Part shown: piece by piece, positions 7,956 through 14,728 of the stretch
How positions within the stretch are numbered: position 1 is the first letter of the stretch
How the letters are laid out: each line of letters starts with the position of its first letter
Assembly: GCA_016839865.1 (NCBI GenBank)
Contig: JAEOTN010000234.1
Span: forward strand, 1-15,028
Reading direction: 5' to 3'
Length of the DNA stretch: 15,028 bases
DNA from: Promethearchaeota archaeon
Lineage (GTDB): Archaea; Asgardarchaeota; Lokiarchaeia; Sigynarchaeales; MK-D1
Program-made: the position numbers and the translations under genes
Notes under the pieces: generated by a model
The model's database searches: none
What the model was told of the DNA's origin: nothing
The model's input: the letters and a program-made list of their open reading frames with translations, nothing else

Positions 7956-9640
7956 TAATTTCTCCTCCTATTAAGTAGAACAATTGTCATAGTGATGGCA
8001 ATAAAACCAACAGCAAATCCAAGACCTATTGCGATTTCTAGGACTGTTTGTCTTTCAGAAGCTCCTAAACCTCGTTTTTTGACGATAACAGTTGCCGTAT
8101 CTGTGAGGACTTCCCCTAAGCCATCCGTAATATTGAGAGTATATTCATATGAACCAACATTGTGACCATCAACATCGACTGTTATGGGAACTAAATGTGT
8201 CCAAGTTCCATTTTTAATAATTGTATTATTATAAGTGATATTATATGTTGGATTAGACACTTGTAGGTCTGATGCTATCCAAGATAATACATTCCCAGTC
8301 GTTCCAAGTCTATATTCCAGTATCTGAGGAGTACTCACAAGTGTGAGAACTTTACTAGGTGGAGATCCACGTATATATAGGATGTCGTCGTCTATGCCAT
8401 CGTAATTATCATCATTATCTTGAAACACGATGTGTACAATATTTTCTGTATCTACATCTATTTCTGGTCTCCATGAACCCGTGCCAGCTTTCAAAGATTC
8501 GGATGGCAACCATTCTCCATGAAGAGATTTAGATTTATATATCACATCTTTATTAGTACTCCCTGCAGTAGTTCCATTAAACCATACTAAGTGAACAGTA
8601 TCATTATTATCTATATCAATACTTGGGACAAAATCATCCCAAGGGCTCTCAGGAGTGGTCACTTCGACAGGTAGCCATAAATTCTGGCTTTTATCCCATT
8701 TCTTATAAAAAATGTCGGTATCAGAACCACTGTTATTGTAAGGTGTTCCATCCATCCACACCACATGTAAATTCCCAAAACTATCAAACGTGATTTTAGA
8801 ACGTTCAGAATAAAGTGTACTTTCTTGTGATACAACAACGGTAGTATCCCACAATTGAGTAGTATGGTTTTTCAATCGGTAAAATACATCTTGGTCAGTT
8901 CCTGAGGAATTGTAATTGTAGCCATCATCCCATGTAATATGGACACCTAATAAAGAATCAACAGCTATATCAGGAAATCGAGAAACATCGGAACTCACTG
9001 ACGATACTAATTCTACCGAAGACCAAACTCCAGAAGAGCTACGATTTTTGTAAAAGACATCCACATCAGAACCATCACTCAGCATGGTTGCTTGGTCTTG
9101 CCAAGTAACATGTGCAATACCTGATAATCCTGCAACAGTTGGCCAGATACCATCTAAATTACTTTCAGTTGACACGGTTTCAATCGGAAGCCAAGTTGTT
9201 GTTGAACGATTCCATAATCGGAATGTAATATCAGCATCCCCCTGTCCGTCTGAATTTTCTCGATCAAACCATACAACATACAGGTTTCCAAGTTCATCTA
9301 TGGATGAGTGTGGTCCTCTAGAATCGTCACTATCCTGACTAACTTTATAGATACTCGTCCAAACTCTGGTTGAATCATTCCACATCCTATGATATATCTC
9401 TCTTGGACCACTGACTACCGACCTTTGCTCCCAAATAATATGAATATTATTTTCTGAATCTACATTCACAGTAGGTCTCCACGATTCAGTTGTACTTGCT
9501 GTTGATATGACATGTGGGGACGACCAAATTACTGAAGACGATTTTGGGGGTGTTGCTAATGTGGAAGTTAAGATAAGAGGAAAAATGACTAAAAATAATG
9601 CAATAATAAGCATATTTATTGATAATCGACGCGTTTTCAT
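7955..9640 (-). CDS. Surface-anchored seven-bladed beta-propeller protein with Ig-like domain
   Basis: This 561-residue protein starts with a basic signal segment (hydrophobic 8-29). Seven tandem repeats of about 55 residues follow, at roughly 38-92, 93-148, 149-203, 205-261, 263-320, 321-375 and 376-428. Each follows the pattern W..P..VS, then P.I.VD..G..H..W.D, then D.DIFYK. Seven units fit a complete seven-bladed, sialidase/BNR-type propeller, but I see no sialidase catalytic arginine triad, so binding or scaffolding is likelier than catalysis. Acidic D.D and SD.D loops could bind calcium. Residues about 436-520 form an Ig-like strand domain (LSWIASD to DTATVIV), then a membrane helix at 535-556 and the tail NRRRN. 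About a dozen N-x-S/T sequons agree with an outside location. The stop overlaps the cytochrome start by one base. No strong ribosome site is seen; A/T elements near 9685-9710 could be its promoter. The amylase gene lies 122 bases upstream on the same strand. Confidence 0.85.
   Translation of the reverse strand: MKTRRLSINMLIIALFLVIFPLILTSTLATPPKSSSVIWSSPHVISTASTTESWRPTVNVDSENNIHIIWEQRSVVSGPREIYHRMWNDSTRVWTSIYKVSQDSDDSRGPHSSIDELGNLYVVWFDRENSDGQGDADITFRLWNRSTTTWLPIETVSTESNLDGIWPTVAGLSGIAHVTWQDQATMLSDGSDVDVFYKNRSSSGVWSSVELVSSVSSDVSRFPDIAVDSLLGVHITWDDGYNYNSSGTDQDVFYRLKNHTTQLWDTTVVVSQESTLYSERSKITFDSFGNLHVVWMDGTPYNNSGSDTDIFYKKWDKSQNLWLPVEVTTPESPWDDFVPSIDIDNNDTVHLVWFNGTTAGSTNKDVIYKSKSLHGEWLPSESLKAGTGSWRPEIDVDTENIVHIVFQDNDDNYDGIDDDILYIRGSPPSKVLTLVSTPQILEYRLGTTGNVLSWIASDLQVSNPTYNITYNNTIIKNGTWTHLVPITVDVDGHNVGSYEYTLNITDGLGEVLTDTATVIVKKRGLGASERQTVLEIAIGLGFAVGFIAITMTIVLLNRRRN
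7964..7968 (-). promoter_or_regulatory. Ribosome binding site for the cytochrome-like gene
   Basis: On the minus strand GGAGG ends 8 bases before the ATG at 7955. It lies in the last codons of the propeller gene, where the arginine codons AGG AGG AGA double as the ribosome site. It selects 7955 over the ATG at 7946. Confidence 0.8.
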
Positions 9641-9762
9641 GTTCTCACATTAGTTCTCTTTTTTTCTACACATCCACATTCGTCTAAAAATTTATCTCCT
9701 ATAAATAAATCTTCAATTTTGTCGTGGAAAATAGATAAACAACTATCGAATAGAAATAAAAA

Positions 9763-12051
9763 TTATAATTTGGATTTTCGTAGTTTTTTGGCAGAGAAAA
9801 CTAATGCAATACAAATCCCAAAAAATCCTGCTGAAAGGATTACTCCAGTTGAAAATCCATCAATAGCTGGTGAATCAGTTAGTACGCCTATTAACACAAG
9901 AGATGTATCTGTTGGAACAGTTATCGTTATATCTCCATTTCCATCAACTCGATATATATTCCCTGTGAAATGATCTCGAACTTTATTTCCTCGATTTCCT
10001 AGAGGTAGATTTCCCAAATTAATGGTGGTCTCGTAATCATAACTATATTTATTTATCGCTACTATAACAACGTCATCATTGGGATTATCCGTGAAACGGG
10101 CGTAGGTCAGTATATTTTCATTTGAGGAATCAAGAATTTCAAATCCCCCCAACCTTAATGCATTAAGTTCCTTACGCAATCCGATCAAGTCTTTATAGAA
10201 TTGATGGATATTCTGGTTTTGAGAATCAGAATCCCAAACAAAGGATCTACGGTTGTTAGGATCATTCCCACCATGCATACCAATTTCATCTCCATAATAT
10301 ACCATCGGAACACCAGGTAGGGTCATTTGCATTACAACTGCATTTTTCATTTCTTTTTCCAATCCAAAAACTTCTGTAAATATTCGACTTGTATCGTGTG
10401 TTCCTAATACGGACCACATTGAGTTTCGTGCTTCAGAAGGATAGAGTTCCTGCATCATCAAGAGAAAATTCGCATAGCTTACCGGACTCATTGTTTCGTG
10501 AACAAATAATCGAGTTTTCCACATCCATTCTTGATTCTGCATCCCATCTAACATGTTTCCTTGATGAAAACGTGGACCTAATAATGAATTCCAAACTTCT
10601 CCAATGATGACACTGTCTGTATTATCACTTTTAACCTTATCACGAATGATTTCATTTACATAACGAGATCCATTTCCATCTTGATAATCTTGATTTACAT
10701 CTAATCGAAAACCATCCACACCAAGATCCGACCAAAAGGTGAACACGGAATTCATTCCAGTAATTAATTCCTGTTCAATTTCTGAGGTTTGGTCATATTG
10801 CAATACGGGAATATGGTCATATTGACCATCAAATTTGTCGTAATTATGGTTAAACGTAGAGAAATGAAACCAATCATAATAATCTGAACTAGAATTCTCA
10901 TAAGCTCCATCAGAAGTTGGATAATAATCTGGAACTGCGAAACCTGTAGGTGAATCTTCTACCTCCAAATTTTCGAATCGTTGGAAATATTCACTTTGAG
11001 CAGAAACATGGTTTAGTACCATATCCGCAACGATTTTTATGCCTGCATCTTCTAGAGCAAGTGCAACATTTTCAAAAAGAGTTAGGCCTTCTGATACATT
11101 GTTTATTACACGACCCCCAGTTCTATCCTCTAAGACACCAAAATTCGGATCTACCGCATAATAATTATCTATTGAATATCCATGATTATCTGGCCCTTCC
11201 ATAAATGGATTAAACCAAATCATTTCTACATTCATCTCATTTTTCAGATAATCAATTTTATCCCAAACTCCTTGTAAATCTCCCCCATAAAAATCATACA
11301 AACCCGGAGAGGTATCACTCCAAGATTTTTGAGTTGCATAAATACGCTGTTCATTACTCTCTTTAGCTCCATTACCAGATTTATCCCATTCATACCATAA
11401 TATATCACCAGAGCTTCCATCTCCGAGTGCATCATTTGAAGTATCTCCATTAAAAAATCGATCTATGAAAATTTGATAAGCGACAGTCAAATTCCGGTGC
11501 CAAAAAGGAGTATGAAAATCAGATGCGTAGATGATTAGTGGGAATGGATTGTTAAGTGTTGAGCTTGTTGTACCCAAACCTCCCACATTGTCGGTATACA
11601 CATCATCTATGAAGTAAGTTGTAGTAGAACCATCCATTACTTCAAAAAGATAAGTACATTCGTTAGGTCCATATTGAATTGGAAAATTTCCTTGCCAATA
11701 ATCAAATCCATCTTTAGTTTCATAGATTTGCATAGAGATGTTAACATTGAATTCAGGAGATTTTCCAGTTGTAATGATTTTTACTTCAGTAGCATCGTTT
11801 TGTGCTGTCCTCAACCGCAATGTTACGTTAGTCCCTACAGGAACAGCCCCTGTCTTGTTATATCCTGTAATAGTACCAAAACCTGGGAATCTATAATATC
11901 CATCACGAGTATTATGGTATATGGCATTGATATTAAGACTGTTATCAGATTGAGGTTGAGGAGATGGGATCTCCTGAGACTCAATGGGAATAAATTGAAT
12001 CAAGGATACACTCACTACAAGAATAATCAGAAGGGATTTTCGAAATTTCAT
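9763..12051 (-). CDS. Secreted, membrane-anchored GH13 alpha-amylase/neopullulanase-type glycosidase
   Basis: This enzyme should hydrolyse alpha-1,4 (perhaps alpha-1,6) glucan links outside the cell. Numbered from the ATG at 12051 (762 residues), the GH13 motifs are complete: region I DMVLNH (D343, H348), region II GFRLDV with nucleophile D451, region III GEVW with acid/base E485, and region IV GTHD with D553; YYGDEIG follows. Before the barrel is a beta domain of about 170 residues resembling the CBM34-type module of neopullulanases and maltogenic amylases (YLFEVMDG). A beta C-domain lies near 645-725. The first 20 residues are a signal segment; a helix at about 735-754 and the tail KKLRKSKL anchor it. 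An in-frame ATG at 12069 adds six residues, but the TATA-like box at 12074-12085 lies 28 bases from 12051 and would exclude it. GH13_20/GH13_21 is likely; the exact specificity is not readable. Confidence 0.93.
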   Translation of the reverse strand: MKFRKSLLIILVVSVSLIQFIPIESQEIPSPQPQSDNSLNINAIYHNTRDGYYRFPGFGTITGYNKTGAVPVGTNVTLRLRTAQNDATEVKIITTGKSPEFNVNISMQIYETKDGFDYWQGNFPIQYGPNECTYLFEVMDGSTTTYFIDDVYTDNVGGLGTTSSTLNNPFPLIIYASDFHTPFWHRNLTVAYQIFIDRFFNGDTSNDALGDGSSGDILWYEWDKSGNGAKESNEQRIYATQKSWSDTSPGLYDFYGGDLQGVWDKIDYLKNEMNVEMIWFNPFMEGPDNHGYSIDNYYAVDPNFGVLEDRTGGRVINNVSEGLTLFENVALALEDAGIKIVADMVLNHVSAQSEYFQRFENLEVEDSPTGFAVPDYYPTSDGAYENSSSDYYDWFHFSTFNHNYDKFDGQYDHIPVLQYDQTSEIEQELITGMNSVFTFWSDLGVDGFRLDVNQDYQDGNGSRYVNEIIRDKVKSDNTDSVIIGEVWNSLLGPRFHQGNMLDGMQNQEWMWKTRLFVHETMSPVSYANFLLMMQELYPSEARNSMWSVLGTHDTSRIFTEVFGLEKEMKNAVVMQMTLPGVPMVYYGDEIGMHGGNDPNNRRSFVWDSDSQNQNIHQFYKDLIGLRKELNALRLGGFEILDSSNENILTYARFTDNPNDDVVIVAINKYSYDYETTINLGNLPLGNRGNKVRDHFTGNIYRVDGNGDITITVPTDTSLVLIGVLTDSPAIDGFSTGVILSAGFFGICIALVFSAKKLRKSKL

Positions 12052-12073
12052 ACATATGGAATGGATCATTCTG

Positions 12074-12085
12074 ATTTAAAAATTT
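12074..12085 (-). promoter_or_regulatory. TATA-like box of the amylase promoter
   Basis: A near-palindromic A/T block (ATTTAAAAATTT on the plus strand) is centred 28 bases from the amylase ATG at 12051. That spacing predicts transcription starting at or next to that ATG. Confidence 0.5.
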
Positions 12086-12088
12086 GAA

Positions 12089-12097
12089 TTTTAAAAA
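12089..12097 (+). promoter_or_regulatory. TATA-like box of the alpha/beta hydrolase promoter
   Basis: TTTTAAAAA is centred 28 bases before the ATG at 12121 and 22 before the ATG at 12115. Usual archaeal spacing favours 12121. It lies three bases from the divergent amylase box. Confidence 0.5.
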
Positions 12098-12120
12098 GTA
12101 AATACATCAAGAAAATGTGG

Positions 12121-12879
12121 ATGAAAAAACAAAAGGAAAAGAGTGTTTCTATTACTTCAATTTCTTTGAAATTGGAATCGGATGGATATCTAAATGGAAT
12201 CGAAATAATTCCAAAGACCATTACAAACGAGCATGTAGCAGTTATTCTCCATGGATATAGGTCGAATTCCAAACGTATGATTTATCTCGCAAAGATTTTC
12301 GTTGAATATAAAATTCCAACGATTCTGATGGATTTACGTGGACATGGTAAATCAGATGGTGACAACACGGATATAGAGAAAATGCAGAACGATCTTGGAG
12401 TGATAACAAAACACATTCACTCCCAAGATTATTATAAAAAATCAATTATTCTAGTTGGTGTCTCCTTAGGAGGTTTAATTGCGTTAACGGCAGGAATGAA
12501 TAATCCTGAAATAACTCATATAATTGGACTAGCAGTAATTTCTAGTCCATCGGATTTTGTAGAGGGACTAAGTCGATTACGAACTTGGACATGGAAACTG
12601 AGAATCAGATTAGGGGGATTAAATCTTTTTGAAAAGCAAGAAAATCCAAAATTTGCTCCTGCAAGTCATGTCCGACAATCCGATCTGAAGAAAATATTCC
12701 TACTTCACTGTAAAAATGATCATCTTGTCGACGTTCGTAATTTTTGGAAAAATATAGAAGCTTTCAACATAAAAAAGGATAATTTTCATCTATTCAAAAC
12801 GGGAGGGCACAATTTCCTATTTCAAAAAAGAAAAGTGAAGAAAATAATACAAAACTGGATTACACAAGAATTATCATAA
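12121..12879 (+). CDS. Alpha/beta hydrolase (lysophospholipase/esterase-like)
   Basis: The 252-residue product has the full alpha/beta-hydrolase triad, numbered from the ATG at 12121: nucleophile S115 in GVSLGG, acid D200 in LHCKNDHLV and H230 in GGHNF. The oxyanion segment VILHGYRSN and the DLRGHGKSDG loop are typical of serine hydrolases of the Hydrolase_4/monoglyceride-lipase kind. There is a small cap region around 145-180. It has no signal peptide or membrane helix, so it is cytosolic; the substrate is probably an ester but cannot be named. An ATG two codons upstream (12115) is possible, but the TATA-like box spacing favours 12121 and a leaderless message. It is divergent from the amylase through a tiny shared promoter, so the two could be co-controlled. 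Its last 6 bases overlap the convergent phosphoesterase gene. Confidence 0.88.
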   Translation: MKKQKEKSVSITSISLKLESDGYLNGIEIIPKTITNEHVAVILHGYRSNSKRMIYLAKIFVEYKIPTILMDLRGHGKSDGDNTDIEKMQNDLGVITKHIHSQDYYKKSIILVGVSLGGLIALTAGMNNPEITHIIGLAVISSPSDFVEGLSRLRTWTWKLRIRLGGLNLFEKQENPKFAPASHVRQSDLKKIFLLHCKNDHLVDVRNFWKNIEAFNIKKDNFHLFKTGGHNFLFQKRKVKKIIQNWITQELS

Positions 12880-13785
12880 AGCAGAATACAAAATATTGTG
12901 CTGTTTCATATCATATTGAAAAACTAGACGATTTCTCCTAAAAATCTCGATTACGTAGGATTCATCCTTCAAAGTTATGACAATATAACTAAACCCATTT
13001 ACATCCTTGTTTTTTTTAGTGGTCTTTCCTTCGTTTACTTTCTTTGGGATTTTCCTGCAGAATTTATCAACTGAAACGACTAACATATCCCCAAAAAATT
13101 TGTAATTGCAGTAGTGATTATGCCCGAAAAATGCAACTCGTGGCTTTCGTTTATCTATGATCAACCGTAATAGTTTACTCCCTGTATTCCTTATTTGTTT
13201 ATGAGTGACTGCGTCTCGTGTACGGTCTAGTAAACCATATGGTGGTACGTGCGAAAAAATGAAATCTACTGGATTTTCTGAGTTTAAAACGGGTTCAATT
13301 GGGGATTCTTTTTCACAAGTTGCATCAAACATTGGATAGTAAGTATTGTTATTACGCTTTCGTGGAATATTTTGACGTATAAGTTTCTCAATGCCTATCT
13401 CTCTAATCTTTTCCCCGTCTTCATCGAAATAATGTAGTGGAATTGTGTTGAATCGGTCTAATCGAAATTCGGTAAGGTTTGGTAAAACTGATAACATACC
13501 TCCATACCAGGTTTCAGGTATATTTATATCCTCATTGCCTTTTACACTGAAAATGGGAAATGGTAGGTTCTTAAAAACCGATAGATCTTTCCAAAAAGTG
13601 TAAGTCTTTTTGTTGTTAATGACATTTCTTCCTTTGAAGAAGTCACCTAACTGAATGCAGTAACTTATTGTATCTTTATATTTCTTCTGCATTAATTTTA
13701 AGAAGTCAGAGAACTCATTTATCAGACCATGAACGTCACTAACAATCAGAAATCTTGAATACTTATCTCCATTTGTGTCGTACAT
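12874..13785 (-). CDS. Calcineurin-like metallophosphoesterase
   Basis: The 303-residue protein carries the metal-ligand motifs of the metallophosphatase fold in order: D17 and H19 (SDVHG), D48 (QLGDFF), N84 (KGNED, where many members have GNH), H179 (FSHVPPYG) and H222/H224 (FGHNHY). It should bind two metal ions and hydrolyse a phosphoester; the substrate (nucleotide, phosphoprotein or other) cannot be told. An insertion at about 105-165 is rich in Arg, Lys and Asn (RQNIPRKRNNNTYY) and may shape specificity. A basic segment lies near 241-261. There is no signal peptide, so it is cytosolic. The ATG at 13785 has no Shine-Dalgarno but has an A/T box about 31 bases upstream. Its 3' end overlaps the hydrolase gene by 6 bases on the other strand. 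Confidence 0.88.
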   Translation of the reverse strand: MYDTNGDKYSRFLIVSDVHGLINEFSDFLKLMQKKYKDTISYCIQLGDFFKGRNVINNKKTYTFWKDLSVFKNLPFPIFSVKGNEDINIPETWYGGMLSVLPNLTEFRLDRFNTIPLHYFDEDGEKIREIGIEKLIRQNIPRKRNNNTYYPMFDATCEKESPIEPVLNSENPVDFIFSHVPPYGLLDRTRDAVTHKQIRNTGSKLLRLIIDKRKPRVAFFGHNHYCNYKFFGDMLVVSVDKFCRKIPKKVNEGKTTKKNKDVNGFSYIVITLKDESYVIEIFRRNRLVFQYDMKQHNILYSAL

Positions 13786-13809
13786 AGTTTGAAATCTACA
13801 CCCCTCGCT

Positions 13810-13822
13810 TTATTTTAAAAAG
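13810..13822 (-). promoter_or_regulatory. TATA-like box of the metallophosphoesterase gene
   Basis: On the minus strand TTTTTAAAATAAA is centred about 31 bases before the ATG at 13785, giving a predicted leader of only a few bases. Confidence 0.45.
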
Positions 13823-13835
13823 GAACACAATAACC

Positions 13836-13846
13836 TAATAAAATAT
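13836..13846 (+). promoter_or_regulatory. Possible TATA box before the small membrane ORF
   Basis: TAATAAAATAT is centred near 13841, so transcription would begin near 13867. This supports a plus-strand transcript just ahead of the TTG/GTG start candidates at 13866 and 13878. Confidence 0.35.
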
Positions 13847-13859
13847 CGTTTGCTTTTGT

Positions 13860-14084
13860 TTGGTTTTGCATGTTTTTGTGTTAATATTCTTTATTCGTGT
13901 GAAAATTTTAATTTTTAGCTTTTTTTTTAAAAAAACGTTATCGGGATTAATCGAGATTGCTCTAGAAATTATCTTTCTAGCTAAAAAAGAACCCACCAAT
14001 AATCAAGAAACATCCTTAAATGGATTTATGCTCGTTGGTCCGATATTATCTATTATTCTGGTCTTGCTAGTATTGGTAACATAA
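13860..14084 (+). CDS. Possible small membrane protein (74 residues), non-ATG start
   Basis: The frame is open with non-ATG start candidates only: TTG at 13860 and 13866, GTG at 13878. The only nearby ATG (13870) is out of frame and soon stops. The product has a hydrophobic stretch at about residues 4-23, a possible amphipathic helix (GLIEIALEIIFLAKK), a short polar linker (EPTNNQETS) and a strong C-terminal membrane helix at 55-74 running to the last residue. No family is recognised. A TATA-like box at 13836-13846 makes a start at 13866 or 13878 likelier than 13860. No ribosome site is seen. The arrangement of helix, polar linker and helix looks protein-like, but length and start codon leave it uncertain. 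Confidence 0.45.
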   Translation: MVLHVFVLIFFIRVKILIFSFFFKKTLSGLIEIALEIIFLAKKEPTNNQETSLNGFMLVGPILSIILVLLVLVT

Positions 14085-14100
14085 TTGACCATAGTATAGA

Positions 14101-14109
14101 TATAAAATA
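14101..14109 (+). promoter_or_regulatory. TATA box before the 14143 gene
   Basis: TATAAAATA, the best TATA match in the window, is centred near 14105. Transcription would begin near 14130, just at or before the GGGAGG ribosome site, leaving a very short leader. Confidence 0.5.
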
Positions 14110-14128
14110 CTAACCAATGATAATGGAA

Positions 14129-14134
14129 GGGAGG
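14129..14134 (+). promoter_or_regulatory. Ribosome binding site pointing to an AUA start
   Basis: GGGAGG is followed by 8 bases and then ATA at 14143. The same GGAGG plus 8 spacing precedes the GTG at 5446 and the ATG at 7955. No ATG, GTG or TTG lies in this frame between here and the TTG at 14200. Confidence 0.55.
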
Positions 14135-14142
14135 TTGAAAAC

Positions 14143-14580
14143 ATATCAGAAATTTCTAAACAATATAAAACCATCCTAATTATCACTATCATCATTAGTT
14201 TGGTTTATGGGATATTGTATGCCTTGTTTTGGTGGGGGTGGCTACCGACTTTAGGGTATGAGACCTTTTACCCAACAGGTTTAACCCCACAAGGTAGCGC
14301 AAGATGGGCTGGAATAATATACCTTAGTGGAATCTTGGGTATAGGAATACTCCTAAAAAAGACTCCATGGGAAAAAGCGGAAATCTTTTTGCAATTTCTT
14401 TTGGGTATGCTGCTGATCCAGTTGATATATTTAGCTTACGAATTGATTTTCATCTTTATACCTTTAGGATCTTCTTCTTCATTCGGTCTGATAGATTCAA
14501 TCATTGGTAACTTAATCACAATGGTTCTTCTAATCTTGAATATCATCTTCTACTTGAGGGAGGGAAAAAAGCACAAATAA
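14143..14580 (+). CDS. Four-helix membrane protein, probable AUA start, unknown function
   Basis: From ATA at 14143 the product is 145 residues: a polar start (MSEISKQYK if AUA is read as Met), then helix 1 at about 10-32, helix 2 at 55-72, helix 3 at 80-105 and helix 4 at 115-138, ending in the basic tail REGKKHK. Between helices 1 and 2 is a Trp-, Gly- and Pro-rich outer loop (WGWLPTLGYETFYPTG). I do not recognise the family. The first conventional start, TTG at 14200, lies inside helix 1 and removes its N-terminal half, with no ribosome site before it; the GGGAGG at 14129-14134 fits 14143 exactly. The choice rests on that spacing and on the intact first helix; a sequencing error in the ATA codon (from ATG) is the other explanation. 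Confidence 0.7.
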   Translation: MSEISKQYKTILIITIIISLVYGILYALFWWGWLPTLGYETFYPTGLTPQGSARWAGIIYLSGILGIGILLKKTPWEKAEIFLQFLLGMLLIQLIYLAYELIFIFIPLGSSSSFGLIDSIIGNLITMVLLILNIIFYLREGKKHK

Positions 14581-14600
14581 TCAAGAATACGATCAAGAAT
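14580..14600. repeat. Short direct repeat ATCAAGAAT, two copies
   Basis: ATCAAGAAT occurs at 14580-14588 and again at 14592-14600, just after the stop of the membrane protein gene. Two short copies in an AT-rich spacer may be chance. Confidence 0.4.
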
Positions 14601-14606
14601 TATTCC

Positions 14607-14617
14607 ATTTTTTCTTG
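14607..14617 (+). terminator. Possible T-tract terminator
   Basis: A T-rich run (ATTTTTTCTTG) lies about 27 bases after the stop at 14580. Archaeal termination often uses T tracts without a hairpin. The rest of the spacer to 14728 shows no other clear element except the promoter-like bases near 14701. Confidence 0.3.
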
Positions 14618-14700
14618 CTGGATTTCAATCATATTCATAATATTCACAAATATACATGTAAGAGAAAAGTATGAAAACAAACATTAGGAAGAATTTATTT

Positions 14701-14710
14701 CGAATATATT
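14701..14710 (+). promoter_or_regulatory. Possible BRE/TATA element of the second propeller gene
   Basis: CGAATATATT ends 18 bases before the ATG at 14729 and resembles a BRE-like CGAA joined to a TATA core. The spacing is slightly short for a fully leaderless message. Confidence 0.35.
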
Positions 14711-14728
14711 CTATTTTTCTTGTGTAAA

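Noticed and set aside
11674..12087. 137-codon plus-strand frame opposite the amylase start
   Set aside because: It is antisense to the signal peptide and N-terminal domain of the amylase, crosses its promoter and has no protein-like features.
13786..13859. Possible small RNA between the divergent genes
   Set aside because: Only A/T promoter-like elements for either strand were seen; no stable stem or tRNA-like structure.
14671..14727. 18-codon frame ending one base before the ATG at 14729
   Set aside because: It could be a leader peptide, but it contains the promoter-like bases of the next gene, has no ribosome site and is short enough to be chance.
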